DNA from: Dirofilaria immitis
Taxonomy: Eukaryota; Nematoda; Chromadorea; Rhabditida; Onchocercidae
Assembly (NCBI GenBank): GCA_024305405.1
Contig: JAKNDB010000068.1
Coordinates: 1,668,501-1,732,500, forward strand
Direction: 5' to 3'
DNA length: 64,000 bases
Shown here: piece by piece, positions 13,169-24,334 of the stretch
Position numbering within the stretch: position 1 is the stretch's first letter
Layout: each line of letters begins with the position of its first letter
The notes under the pieces: generated by a model
Told to the model about the DNA's origin: nothing
The model's input: the letters and a program-made list of their open reading frames with translations, nothing else
The model's database searches: none
Translations under genes and position numbers: made by a program

Positions 13169-14196
13169 ATGTTTATCAATTGTATGATATTGTTATCTTT
13201 GATGATAGTCTCAACATTTGCTATGGGAAGCATGAAAAATATTACTGTCATAGGACAGATCGCATGTAGTGATCGATCACAAAAGATGTTGAAGTACAAT
13301 TATGGGAACGTGATACACGTAAGTCTAATTTCTATTTACATATCTAACTATATAAGTTATGCCTACTTTAATCGAATATGAAATTCTATCATTCATTCGT
13401 TCGTTGTAAAAATTAATTTATATTTTTAGAAACTGTTATCGAGACTATTTTTGCAACTGCTGATAATTTAATAAATCGTTAGGATTAGTTAATGATGGTA
13501 AGATTTGCAATTAAATTTCTAGTTGATCCGGATGATTTGCTTAATACAACGTTTACTGATGCTCGTGGAAACTTCAAGATATATGGTGAAGAGAATGAAG
13601 TAAACAATATCGAACCGTATCTAATAATAAAACACAGTTGCGATAATGGTATCGTTAATCCGGTAAATTTAATTTATGTTAATTTCTTAAGTAATCCCAA
13701 AAAAAAAAAAAAAAAAAAGTAAAAGACTTCTATCTTATAATACTTAAATTCAACTTAATCGCAGACATCTTTTTAATAATCAATATTCAAGTAAGATTAA
13801 TATAATATTACTATAATATATATTATTATAGCATTAATTATCAATTATCTGCATAATAGTAAATAATTGAAAGATTCATAAAAAATTAATCAGCATAATA
13901 GTAATTACTGATATTATCATCAATGTGTAAATAAAGTTTTAAATTTTTAAAAAAAAAAAATTGCGAAATGAAATAATTTATTTCTCAATGCTATAATTTT
14001 AATACAATTTAGTTCAAAAATTAACTTTTACAATTTCGAGAATATAAATAAAATTGTTATTTTTTTCTTTTTTTTTCAACAGAAATGTTCAATAAAAGAT
14101 CGATATGATATTCCGAAAGAATATGCCGGTGCAACATACAATATGGGAATCATAAGTTTGAATATTGTCAAGAATCGACAGAAGAATTGTGTCTGA
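13169..14196 (+). CDS. Transthyretin-like family protein 3 (one homopolymer frameshift in exon 1)
   Basis: Exons 13169-13318, 13523-13662 and 14083-14196 encode about 134 residues. The start at 13169 follows a TTTTTAG possible trans-splice acceptor and opens a signal peptide (MFINCMILLSLMIVSTFAMG), then NITVIGQIACSDRS, VEVQLWERDT, DPDDLLNTT, IEPYLIIKHSCDNG, KCSIKDRYDIP and TYNMGIISLNIV. The A-run at 13281-13284 has four bases where the conserved frame needs five, so an uncorrected reading ends early. Exons 2 and 3 are intact. The second exon is very close to that of TTL gene 2, which suggests the two arose by recent duplication. An upstream in-frame ATG at 13070 would give an unlikely N-terminal extension without a leader. 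Confidence 0.82.
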
Positions 14197-14222
14197 AGGA
14201 AAAAAAAAGGAGAATATAAAGC

Positions 14223-14228
14223 AATAAA
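14223..14228 (+). terminator. AATAAA polyadenylation signal of TTL gene 3
   Basis: The hexamer lies 27 bases after the TTL gene 3 stop codon and is the only canonical signal close to it. Confidence 0.55.
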
Positions 14229-15170
14229 ATGATTTAAAATAATATTAAAAATTTATTCATGCGACTAATTTCTTCTCTCCTTTTTTTTTTTTTTCCTTTG
14301 CGACAAATTTTTTTTTTTGCGAATAATTTGTATTTGATGTAATAATTTTGTATTTGATGTCGTAACGACTTATCTATCATATTTGTCATAATTTTTGAAG
14401 TAATAAAAGAAAAAATTTGCTTTTGATACAAATTGAACAATAACATTAACAACTTTATCACTACTTCCTGTATCATAGAAGACAAAAAAAAAAATTATTT
14501 AAAATAATTTTAAAAATTTATACTTTAAAATTTTTTTATAATTAAATTGTTTGTTTATTTATTTATTTTTTTTTTCTCGAGAATACATTTTTGAATTTCT
14601 TTTCAGTATGACTGATTGATTGATTGTTTTACCTAATTGATATTTGATTAACTTCTTGATATTTCCGCAAAATTGATGAAATTTTTTTTGTTTTTAGAAT
14701 TTTGTTATTTCTAAAAATATGTAAATTAATAGTTCCAAAATTTTTTTCACCTTCCGCCACTTACCTCATTAATTAATCAATGAAAAAATTTTGGTTAAAA
14801 AAAAGTGTAAAATAGAAAGTTCAATATTTTAATCATGAAATTGTTTATACCTGGCGTTAGATGAATAATATATTGATTTGTTTGATCTATTACAGTTTAA
14901 ACTTCGGTAATTATTTTTATACCTATTAATTATCATAATTTTAAATTAATTAAGGAATAAATTTGATTGCGCATATATATGAAAAAGAGAGAGAAAGAGA
15001 AAAGAGAAAGAGAACGGGAGAAAGAGAGAGGGAGAGGGAGAGAGATTAAATTTGTTAATGATAAAAGATGAATTTAAAATTTTATGTAAAACGAAATTCT
15101 CGCTATCATTTTTCCAAACAGGTTATTTGATTTCGATAGGATGAAAAAATACTGTCGCACATTTACCACC

Positions 15171-15202
15171 ATTCATTCATTCATTCATTCATTCATTCAT
15201 TC
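15171..15202. repeat. (ATTC)n microsatellite
   Basis: Eight perfect tetranucleotide units. Confidence 0.95.
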
Positions 15203-16243
15203 CTTTATTTAAGATCAAAAATGATAATGACATTACGAAACGATTGTTAACTAATTTTGATAGGAAAATTTTTTTTATTTTAGTTTTGTTTTTTCTTCTA
15301 ATTTTTTTCTTCTTCTTTTTGTTTGCTGATAATTATTATGATAAGATTGAAAAATATGCGAATATTTTTCAATATTTCATCAAACAATTTCTCTCGTATT
15401 CTTTCTTATCAGTGATAAAAAAAAAAATAAAGAATTATTCACTCTTAAATTATTTGCCAACCTTTCTTAGTTTGGCATTTGTTTTGCTTAAAAAAAATTG
15501 AATTTTAAATTATTGGTAAAGTTGAAATATATTTAAATGATATTGAATTGAAGAGTTACAAAAATTTATCATTTATCATTCATATATCATAAGAAAAGAA
15601 AAATGATATTCTTTGATGTTCACGGGATTTTTTTACATATTAAAAGATAAAAAATAAGTTGTGAAATAAAAAACGACGTAGACATTACGTGAATAAACGT
15701 GTAAATTTCTTATCATTGTTTTATTTTTTCATATCATATCAGTTACTAACCGATATTCTTTTTATCCTAATTTTAGATATAACTAGATTTCATTATTTTT
15801 CAAATAGTCTATCTGTCGAATTATCGCCGTATCATGATAAAAAATGTTACACTAATTCCATGTATTTCCTTCGTTCATTTTAATTTCACTTCATCCAACT
15901 TCTATCGCCAAAAATTTCCTTATCATTTTATCATTTTGTTATCAATTTCTAAGCTGATTTACAAACTATCATTCAAAATATTTTCAAAATGGAATAAAAT
16001 CGATTATAACTTTTTTGTAGCATAACGATTCATTCTGTAATTTAAAAATGAATAATTTTCTATGAATCAATCTTAAATCGATTACAACATATTTTGAATG
16101 ATATTTGTGAAAAAAAAATTCTTGCAAAATTGATTACAGTATTTTGGATGATATATTTTTACAGTATTTTGAGTATTTGCAAGAAACAAAAACTAATAAA
16201 TTGATTATCGTAAACGATTTTAGAATATTTCTACAAATCTTAA

Positions 16244-17045
16244 ATGTTGCATATCGTACTATTCCTATGGTCGTTTGCGGTATATTCATCAATGCTCGAT
16301 GCGTTATGTACGCTAAATCATGTTACGGTAACCGGACAATTAGGTTGTGGTGAGCGAGCGTTAAAAATGTAATGATCGAATTGCTTGAGCATGATGCATG
16401 TAAATTTTTGTTTTCTCTCAATTTCTAATAATATGAATTTGAAAAAAAAATTTGCTTTTTTTTTTCAAATTCATATTTTCGCTTTTTTTTTTGCAAAATA
16501 TTAAATTGACAAAAATAATTTGTTAAATTAAAAAAAAAAAAAAAGAAAGAAATGATTGAAAGGGAAATTTTAGTAGATCCTGATGATATATTGAATATGA
16601 CAAAAACTGATAACAAAGGATATTTTACAATTTATGGTGAAGAATGTGAAATTATTGGTATCGAACCATACCTACGAATTACACATAATTGTGAAGATGG
16701 TGCACTTTCTCAGGTAAAATATTTTTAATGATTTCCAAAAAAAAAAAAAATTAATAAATAAACTAAATTAAATGTTTATTTCGATTTGAAATGAATCATC
16801 ATTATTTGCCATTGAATCATCATCTGTTTCAAATTTTTTGAACAAATATTCCGTTCATTTGAAATCAATTATTTTGTTCTATTATTTATTTATTTATTTT
16901 TTTTTCTTTGGAAATATTTTATTTACAGAATTGCATTATTACGGATGATTTCCCAATTCCAAGAAATAAAATTGGCAGTACTTATAAAATGGGTATTATC
17001 AGTTTAAATATTGCTCGAATGAATCATAAGAAAAATTGTCGCTGA
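16244..17045 (+). CDS. Transthyretin-like family protein 4 (one homopolymer frameshift in exon 1)
   Basis: Exons 16244-16399, 16574-16713 and 16929-17045 encode about 137 residues. The ATG at 16244 begins a signal peptide (MLHIVLFLWSFAVYSS) and the mature part reads HVTVTGQLGCGER, VMIELLEHDA, DPDDILNMT, a GYFTIYGEE block, IEPYLRITHNCEDG, NCIITDDFPIP and TYKMGIISLNIA, ending KKNCR. The A-run at 16363-16367 needs six bases for the conserved frame but has five. Exon 2 is exactly 140 nt, as in copies 1-3. It is more diverged than copies 2 and 3 (for example LLEHDA replaces the usual LWE[ER]DT). Confidence 0.8.
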
Positions 17046-17127
17046 ATAATCAATCATGCATTATCATTTCGTATCAAAATTGGAATTTTTAAGAAAAAGA
17101 TGATCAATAGTCAACTGTGAATTTGTA

Positions 17128-17133
17128 AATAAA
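17128..17133 (+). terminator. AATAAA polyadenylation signal of TTL gene 4
   Basis: The hexamer sits about 80 bases after the stop codon. Confidence 0.5.
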
Positions 17134-17399
17134 AGTACGAATGATTTTTCAATTCCAAAAATAATTATTGACATAAATTTATAAAATGATAATTATCAGT
17201 TTAGATTATTACTCGGAATGAATCACAATAAAAATTATGGCCAAGTAATTTCATCTTATCATTCCTTTATCAAAATTGAAATTTGAAAATGTGATAAACA
17301 ATCAACTATAAATTTGTGCACAAAATTCAAACAATTATTTCATTTTTTAAAATTCAATTCAAAAGATTTGAAAATTTCTTATATGATAATTCAAAATAA

Positions 17400-17730
17400 T
17401 ATATAATTGAATTAGATTACGAAATTGAATTATTTGATGATTTTATCACTTTGCCTTAAATAATAGACTTTTTCTATTCGTTAGTTTTACAGTAACAGTA
17501 ATACTGAATTACAGTACTGTAATCAATCGTTAGTTTTACTGTAACAAATAATACCTAGTTATAGTACTGTAATCACAAAACACTTCATGTTGTTATAATT
17601 TTTTTGAATTGAATCAAATTACAAAATTGAATTATTCGATGATTATATCGCTTTTGTTTGATATGACAAACTTTTTTATGTTTTACAAAGTGCTAATTTT
17701 TACTGTAATAAATAATACGATAACATTGAG
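17400..17730. repeat. Diverged tandem duplication, unit about 225 bp, with internal repeats
   Basis: A block with TTGAATTA, GATTACGAAATTGAATTATT and TGATGATTTTATC (17405-17450) is repeated near 17615-17660. Within it, GTTAGTTTTACAGTAACA and a TACAGTACTGTAATC-type hairpin word occur several times (17480, 17510, 17530, 17563). Divergence is moderate. Confidence 0.7.
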
Positions 17731-19073
17731 AATGATCCTACTATAATCACACAGCAATTCGTATTTAAACAAACCAAATTAATTTATCAAATAAAATCAA
17801 TCAATAAGTTAATCATAAATCTTTCTGAAATTATAACGATTCAAGCATATTTCGGATAGCCAAAAATTTTTAGTTGCATTATTATTATCTAAAAATTATT
17901 ATCTAAATAACTAATTAAACAAATAATCAGTTGGTTAAATTGATATGGATATGAACAGTAAGCTTGTACAATCATAATCTTAGCAATATCTTTGATCAAA
18001 AACTTTAATCAAACTTACACATTTGCAGATGAAAATTGAAGAACTAAAATTGCTTTTAAAAAAAAAAACCGATTTATAAATCCAAAAGAAAATTTTTTCG
18101 CATACAGCTATCGCATATTCTTATCAATTTTTAGCTATGATAGATATTATTTTAGCAATCAAAACTTTTAAATTTATTTTTAGAGTGTAGAAAAAACTCG
18201 CAATAGTTTAAATATTATCAGACGAAATTAATTTCTTCAACAAATTCATAGATAATACCAAGTAAAATGGAAAAATTTGTTGATACATAAGAAAAGATAT
18301 TTTGACGATAAATTATTTTCTTCCATTAGCAACAATTTCCATTGTATCATTCATAAACAAATATAAATAATGATAAAATAAACAATATCCATTCCAATCA
18401 AATTTTCAACAAATAATCTCACACATTTTTTAAAAAATTTATTTATCAATTCTTTTATGATTTTTACGATTGTACGATTTTGTATGAAAATTTAATTCTT
18501 TCGCATTTTTTTATGATTTTACCATTTCGCAGAAATTCAATTCGTTTCATAATTTCTTTTATTATTTTACAATTTCATAGCAAAATTTCCATTTTGAACA
18601 ATTTCTTTTCAAATATTTTATAAGAATAGACAATCATTAAAACGATATCATACGTATTACATATGCAGCAGTTATATTGGCACTAAAATCATCAGCGATT
18701 CTTGTATACTTTAAATAATATCCTTATATATTATTTAAATGATGCACTGAAAATCAATCAATAGTTGTGTATTTTTATATTATCAAATAATAATTTGTTA
18801 AAAGCATCGATAATTGCAAGCAATTTTGAAATTTGAAAAAAAAAAAAAAAAGAAGCATCACTTCAGATGCACTAAATTATCAAAAAATGTTGAACAAAAA
18901 AGAAAAATGATGACATAGCTTCTAATTTATGCATTCTTAAAAAAAAATTTCAAAATTTCATAGCATTTTAAAGTAGTAAAAAATCGCAGACCGATATGAA
19001 ACAATTGAAATTTTAAGAAGTAATATAGGAAAATCTAATGCAATTAATGTAACTTGACGTAACGTAACTGTGA

Positions 19074-19198
19074 CGAAGAGACGTAACGTAACAAAGCTAA
19101 TCAATTTATTATTCATTATATAAATCTGATAACATCAGGAGTATTTGCAAATTTTATAATATATTACATTTTATATTCTGATACGTTACGTCTCTTAG
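19074..19198. mobile_element. MITE-like foldback with 15-bp terminal inverted repeats
   Basis: GAAGAGACGTAACGTA (about 19075-19090) is matched by its inverse TACGTTACGTCTCTTA (about 19182-19197) with one mismatch, enclosing about 90 bp that includes one half of the dispersed repeat shared with 12479-12548. No transposase frame is present. It may be a non-autonomous DNA element. The copy at 12 kb lacks the terminal repeats. Confidence 0.45.
19097..19171 (-). repeat. Dispersed repeat, copy B, second half (inverted)
   Basis: The reverse complement matches 12479-12548 with only a few mismatches (for example AAATCTGAT[AG][AT]TATCAGGAG). Confidence 0.8.
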
Positions 19199-19378
19199 GA
19201 GCATTAGGATTTCTAATCATTATAATATTTAAACTTACGTCAGCATTTTACGTCTCTTAATGTAGCGATCTTATATCTGAGTTATATTTTCGAGTTATAC
19301 CTATCCAAGTTATATTTTCAAAGATTTATTGTTACGGAAGAAAATGCAAATAGGTTATTTAGATTTTTATAAGCATTG

Positions 19379-21239
19379 ATGGGGTCACTGATAACACTTA
19401 TGATATTATCAGCATGGATAATACAATTAATCAATGGATACTTTTTATTCAATAGAAAACAGCGAGTTACGGTGCGAGGTGAAATTGGATGCGCAAATAA
19501 TGTGCATACTTTGGATGTTCACATCGAGCTATGGGAGAAAGATTTCAGTAAACTTTAAATTAACCTAATTAGGAATCTTCATAAATTTCAGGCAACCTGA
19601 AACTACAATAAGATTTGGTTAATTTAATGACATGTTGAAAATGTTATTATAACATCAGTCAGTGTATGCAAATATGACAAATATAATCCATAGATATTTG
19701 ATAAAGATATTTATATACGATATCATTTTTTTATTTACAATGATTATTTATCGTTTTTTTTTATTATATACTCAATTTGTTGAAAAAATTTTTAAAATTT
19801 TGCTATTTTAAAAGTGATAGAAAAATAACGAATAATTAAAACTTTGTCCATTTATCTGTTGAAAAGCTAAAAAAAAAAAAGCAGTAAATTATTATTTGAT
19901 TAATTAACTGTTAACGTTAATTAAATTTCATTATCTGATGATAAGTTGAATTCAACAAAACCGCAGCATGATGGTTACTTTGAAATAAGTGGAACAGAAT
20001 ATGAATGGGGTAATATTGATGCATATCTAATTATCAAACATCGTTGTTATCAAGGAATGGTTAACAGAGTTTGTTTTCTCATCGTTCTATTACATTTGGA
20101 TTTAATCATCATAATTTATTCATTGACCTCAAATGTATTGCCTTAGCCCAGAATTTTTTTTTTTTTTTGGCATAGTTATTTGGACCGATGACCTTTCTAA
20201 ATGCATATAATTGGCGTATACGTATTAGTTTAGATGTCAAAAATATGAACTTCATTTTTGCAAAATTCTGTTTAAACTTGTTTTCACTTATCAAGCAAAA
20301 TATCCATGGGAAGTTGTTTATCGTATCACTGATAAAACGATTATCATTTAAATTGAGATTAAATAATTTAAACTATAATTTCAGCCTCATTACAATAAAA
20401 CACGAATGATAAAATGCAAGAAGTGTTTCAGTATTTCTTTAAAGCTGTTAAATGATAACAGATCAGCGTTCAAACAAATTATCATCTTTTAATCATACGT
20501 TTTCAATAAAATTCAAATTAAATTCCATCTTCCTTTTTTTTCAGACTAAACTTATCTATTAACTAATCATTTTAAAATAACTAAATTTAATAAGAATTTA
20601 TCAATAGCTCAAAAAATGGAAATAATCCTAACAAAATTTTATACTTATTAAATCTAAATTTTCCTAATTTTCTTTCTACTAATTTAACGAAATTTACTTT
20701 TCTTTTTTTTCTATGCTTATTTCTAATTTTATAAGCTTATAATATAATTTAAAAAATTAGCAACAAGTTTTCAGTTTGTATTTTTCGAAAAAAATTTATT
20801 ATCTTACATAAATACTTTTACTAAAAATTCCCACTTAAATCATTGCATTTAGAAATTTTTATTTAAATTTGATATGTTACTTTTAATACTAAAAATTCAA
20901 CTTCAATTGATTTTATCATTGATTAGATGAATCATTTATTCGTTTTTTTCAAATTAATTATAATCGATTACAATTTAAATAATATATTTTTTAATTCAAT
21001 TGCTTCAATTATCCAATTTTACTGCAATATACTCAAATTGATCAATTGATATCATTCATTCCGTTGATTTGCAAAATTTTCAGCGATGTATTATCATCGA
21101 TCAATTTCCGATACCACCAACAACAATCAATAAAATTTACAATATGGGTATTATCAGCTTAGATATTTATCAAAAATCACGAAAAACGATGTGCAAAAAT
21201 TATCGAGAATTAAGAAAATCAATTAGAAAATCATTTTGA
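19379..21239 (+). CDS. Transthyretin-like family protein 5 (divergent, exon-2 acceptor not identifiable)
   Basis: Exon 1 (19379-19547) gives a signal peptide (MGSLITLMILSAWIIQLING) and RVTVRGEIGCANN, VHIELWEKDF. Exon 2 (about 19932-20068) gives DDKLNSTKP, GYFEISGTE, IDAYLIIKHRCYQG. Exon 3 (21084-21239) gives RCIIIDQFPIPP, IYNMGIISLDIY and a longer basic tail, ending TGA 21237-21239. Intron 2 is about 1 kb, far longer than in copies 1-4. At the expected 5' edge of exon 2 the sequence reads TTTCATTATCTGATGAT and has no AG, and exon 2 is about one codon shorter than in the sisters. Either the splice acceptor has been lost (incipient pseudogene) or bases are missing from the assembly. Exons 1 and 3 are open. 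Confidence 0.72.
19733..19865 (-). repeat. Dispersed repeat, copy B, first half (inverted, in intron 1 of TTL gene 5)
   Basis: The reverse complement matches 12343-12478, including GACAAAGTTTTAATTATT and CAACAAATTGAGTATATAAT. Exon 1 of TTL gene 5 lies between this half and the other half at 19097-19171. Confidence 0.8.
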
Positions 21240-21899
21240 TCATCATTTCAAGTATTATTTTAATTTATTACAATCATCAATTAAATGAGAAATATGGCTT
21301 TTTTCATTTCTTTTTTTTTTTTAAATTTCAATTATTTGTTTTATTAATAAAAAAAATTTTCAATAATTTTTATCAGAAATTAAAATTTCTAATTTTCTTT
21401 TTTTTACTAAAATTAATTTTATTTGAAATGAAATACTTAATTTGAAATATTTCATTTACTTAATAAAATTATTGCATGCAAAATGAATTAATTAATTAAT
21501 TAATTAAAAAAAAAAACAAAGAAAGAAATTGATGGAAAATTTTTTTTCTGTGTAATGTATATAATTCAAGAAGTAAAGTTTTTTTTTTTCTTTCTTTTAT
21601 TCATCACATACAATTTTTATTTATATATACGATAATAATATTAATAGAAATTTTTCAAAAAAAAAAAAGAAAAAAGAAAGCCAATATTTTTTGGATTAGT
21701 AATTTTTTAATTTTGAATGAACAAACAAAATAAAACAAAAATTAATTTTATATATAAATATATCAAAAAAGATATTATCATAGTTTAGTAAGCAAAAAAA
21801 AAAAATTATATGTTCAAAAAAAAAGGAAATGTTTTTTTTTTTAAAGAAATAATTATTTTAATAATCGTTTTTTTGTTATTCTTCTTTTTCATTTCATAA
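21240..21899. other. Convergent intergenic region between TTL gene 5 (+) and the LIM gene (-)
   Basis: This 660-bp stretch of homopolymer-rich sequence must hold the 3' UTRs of both convergent genes. No additional frame was supported. Confidence 0.5.
21462..21467 (+). terminator. AATAAA polyadenylation signal downstream of TTL gene 5
   Basis: This is a hexamer in a T-rich region about 220 bases past the stop. It is plausible rather than compelling. Confidence 0.35.
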
Positions 21900-24334
21900 T
21901 TATTTATGAGTTGGATTGATCGGTGCTGTGAATGCTTCAGCTGTCATTGGTCGATTTCTTAAAATTAAAAAATAAATATAGAAAATATATTTGAAATTTG
22001 GATTAAAAATAGCGTAAAGAAAAAAAAAACAAATTTTGAAAATTATAAATAAGAAGAAGAAAATTGAAAAAAGTTACAACAAAATCAACTAAATTTATTA
22101 GAAATGTTTGCAAAATTTTGCTTGAAATAATATATCAACAATAATTAATACGGATAGTTTTGCTAAAAAAAAAAAAAAGCTTAAAAAAGAAGAAAAAAAA
22201 TTCAAAATAAAGAAATCGATAAAACAATATTTTAGAAGATATCTAAGAAGTTTTCAAAGAAAAAAAGAAACAGAAAGCTCGTTAATGAGAGTTTGTTAAT
22301 ATTTTTGAAATTTTATATTTATCATTGCTGACCCCTATTTTTAAAATTCATTTGCTAGCAAATCTTGAACCATCATCCATCGTTAGAGCACCAGCGCCTA
22401 AGCCAAAGCCAACACCTTTTGGGCCAAATTTTCGTCCATGACATTGCTTACAGTATAGCTCAGCTTCATGTGGTGCTACATTTGTCGAATCCAATAATTT
22501 GTTACACAATTCTGTAAATTAAAGATAACAAGAGATAGTAGGGAAATGAAAGATAGAAAAGATAGTAAAGAAATAACATGCAACCTGATAATAAAAAAAA
22601 GCTACCTAAATTGATCACTTTGTAAGATTAAAATGCTAATCAACTGATCATTTGATCAATAAAGATCACATATTTGATTCTATACCTCTGATTTTCCAAA
22701 GATTGACAATAATATGAAAAAAACTTTTGAATCTAATTTTTTTCAGCATACTTTTTTTTCACATCTTATTATTAATTTATCAGACATACAAACATGCATT
22801 TTAACTAGAAGAAAGAATTTAGTTAGTATCGTTAGAACGTAGAGAATGAACGTGAAAACGTGAATTTTCAAATTCTGATAAGTTTTTTTTTCATCTGATA
22901 TATTCCAATGATTCGTTTCAGCATCAAATTCAACTTGAGATAATATTTCTTCATTGAACAAACTGATAAACTTTTTGATATCCTTGCTTTTAATTGTTAA
23001 TTTTTTCAAGTTTAGTTAGTATAATTTTTGAACGATACAAAAACATCAAACAATGATTATCATTGATCTAAGACAAAAAAATCAATTCATAAAATCGACT
23101 AATGTACTAACGTCATTTCCACTTCGGTATTACCGAAATGTTCGCCTGTATCCATAGTTAATGCACCGGCACCTATTCCAAAGCCAATACCTTTTGGACC
23201 ATATTTTCGTCCGTGACACTGTTTACAGTATAATTCAGCTTGATGCTCACAGCAGTTTGTTGAATCAAGTAATTTATTACACAAAGCTGTAAACAATGGG
23301 TTAAAAAACAAATAAGTAAACAGTTAGCTTTGATTAATATACATAATTAATTATAAATAAATGCATTCTATTAGCAATAGTTTTAAGCTTATATCACATT
23401 TTGATACTGTAATTTGTACGGTTAAAATACCGTATGATTTATATTTTCATCCATTAATACTTTAAACAATATGAATGAAAATAAAGAAATAATTGTTGGC
23501 ATTCATTGAAATTTCGATAGATCCAAATCAATTTAAAATACAGTAGACATTGTTTAAGAGCACGATTTTTCCGGAAAACCGTAAATAAATAAAAGTAAAT
23601 AAGCCAGCATTAATCAGATGAATTCTTCGCTCGCAAATTTTCAGATATTAAAAAATCACAGTATAAAAATCAGTTGAATTAAGGATTATTAAAACTGTTG
23701 AGATGATTCTCGAATAAAAGTGGAATACAGTACTATTAGAAATTCAAAGAAAGGCTGGATAATGCTACTTCTTTTTGATTGAATTGTTTTTTCAACAAAT
23801 TTTAAGCCAAGATGTAATAACAATACTGGATAGCTTATATGAGCATACGAGAATTAAAAATCAAATCTTGAATCATTATCATAGCAAAATGCTTTTCTCT
23901 CCCTTATCTTTCGATTTCGACTGCAACTATTTATTTTTAAAAAGCTGTTCTTTTTGTTTATTTTTTGGAATGGATAAATTTTAATTTTAGGATTAGATAA
24001 ATTAGATATGTTAATTGATTTAATTATTAAACTTAACCATAAATAATTTTATTAATTTCAAACTATCATGCGATATTAGATAAAATAAGATTATAAAAGT
24101 TATTGCTACTTTTATGTAACATTATTAAAATTTTACTCTAATCTTGTGTTATTTGATAAAAATGGACAAAGGTCAAAAGTCAATCAAATTAATATCGATT
24201 AGATTAGAAAGAAACTAACCACATTTGAAGCAAAATTTATGCCATTTATAACCACCAGCATTCATTTCTTCCGCCGCATATACTGATTTACCGCATTTCG
24301 GGCATTTAGGATGTTCCACTGGTTTAAATGGCAT
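21900..24334 (-). CDS. mlp-1: Muscle LIM protein (MLP/CRP family), long isoform
   Basis: Exons on the minus strand at 24220-24334, 23112-23286 and 21900-21957 join in phase to 115 residues. The protein starts [20 protein letters not shown] and contains one LIM domain. Zinc ligands are the CPKC pair, H and C of WHKFC, then FKC, ALC, and the YCKQCH cluster. A glycine-rich stretch typical of MLP/CRP follows ([19 protein letters not shown]), then [17 protein letters not shown] and a short tail ending INPTHK. Such proteins cross-link actin and alpha-actinin at muscle attachment and Z-disc-like structures and can also enter nuclei. The donor at exon 2 is chosen as GAC|GTTAGT because only this gives the conserved EMTNRP joint. 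No indel was seen. A second version of exon 2 (22348-22511) gives a shorter isoform. Confidence 0.9.
22348..22511 (-). CDS. mlp-1: Alternative terminal exon of the muscle LIM gene (short isoform)
   Basis: This exon duplicates 23112-23286. It begins after a TTTACAG acceptor in the same phase and encodes [20 protein letters not shown], the [19 protein letters not shown] block and [14 protein letters not shown], then stops at TGA (22348-22350). Joined to exon 1 it gives a 92-residue one-LIM protein, close to the size of insect single-LIM MLPs. The two exons differ in the second zinc-finger loop (NVAPHE versus NCCEHQ) and in the C-terminal tail. They cannot both be included usefully because this one ends in a stop, so they are mutually exclusive alternatives. 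Confidence 0.85.

Larger units (their letters stand above)
14197..16243. other. Spacer between TTL genes 3 and 4
   Basis: No gene was recognised. It contains a GA-rich tract (about 14985-15045), an ATTC microsatellite (15171-15202) and poly-T-rich reading frames with no family resemblance. Confidence 0.55.
17046..19378. other. Spacer between TTL genes 4 and 5
   Basis: No gene was recognised. It contains an imperfect tandem duplication (17400-17730), a 15-bp terminal inverted repeat element (19074-19198) and half of the inverted dispersed repeat. ACGTAACG words recur between 19049 and 19260. Confidence 0.55.

Noticed and set aside
3996..17045. TTL genes 1, 3 and 4 as pseudogenes
   Set aside because: Each is disrupted only by single-base homopolymer differences, while splice sites, cysteines and leaders are intact. 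The same kind of break occurs in unrelated conserved genes, so sequencing error is the simpler reading.
22743..23009. 88-codon minus-strand frame starting [14 protein letters not shown]
   Set aside because: It lies in the intron between the two alternative LIM exons, is AT-driven, and has no compatible splice phase or homology.
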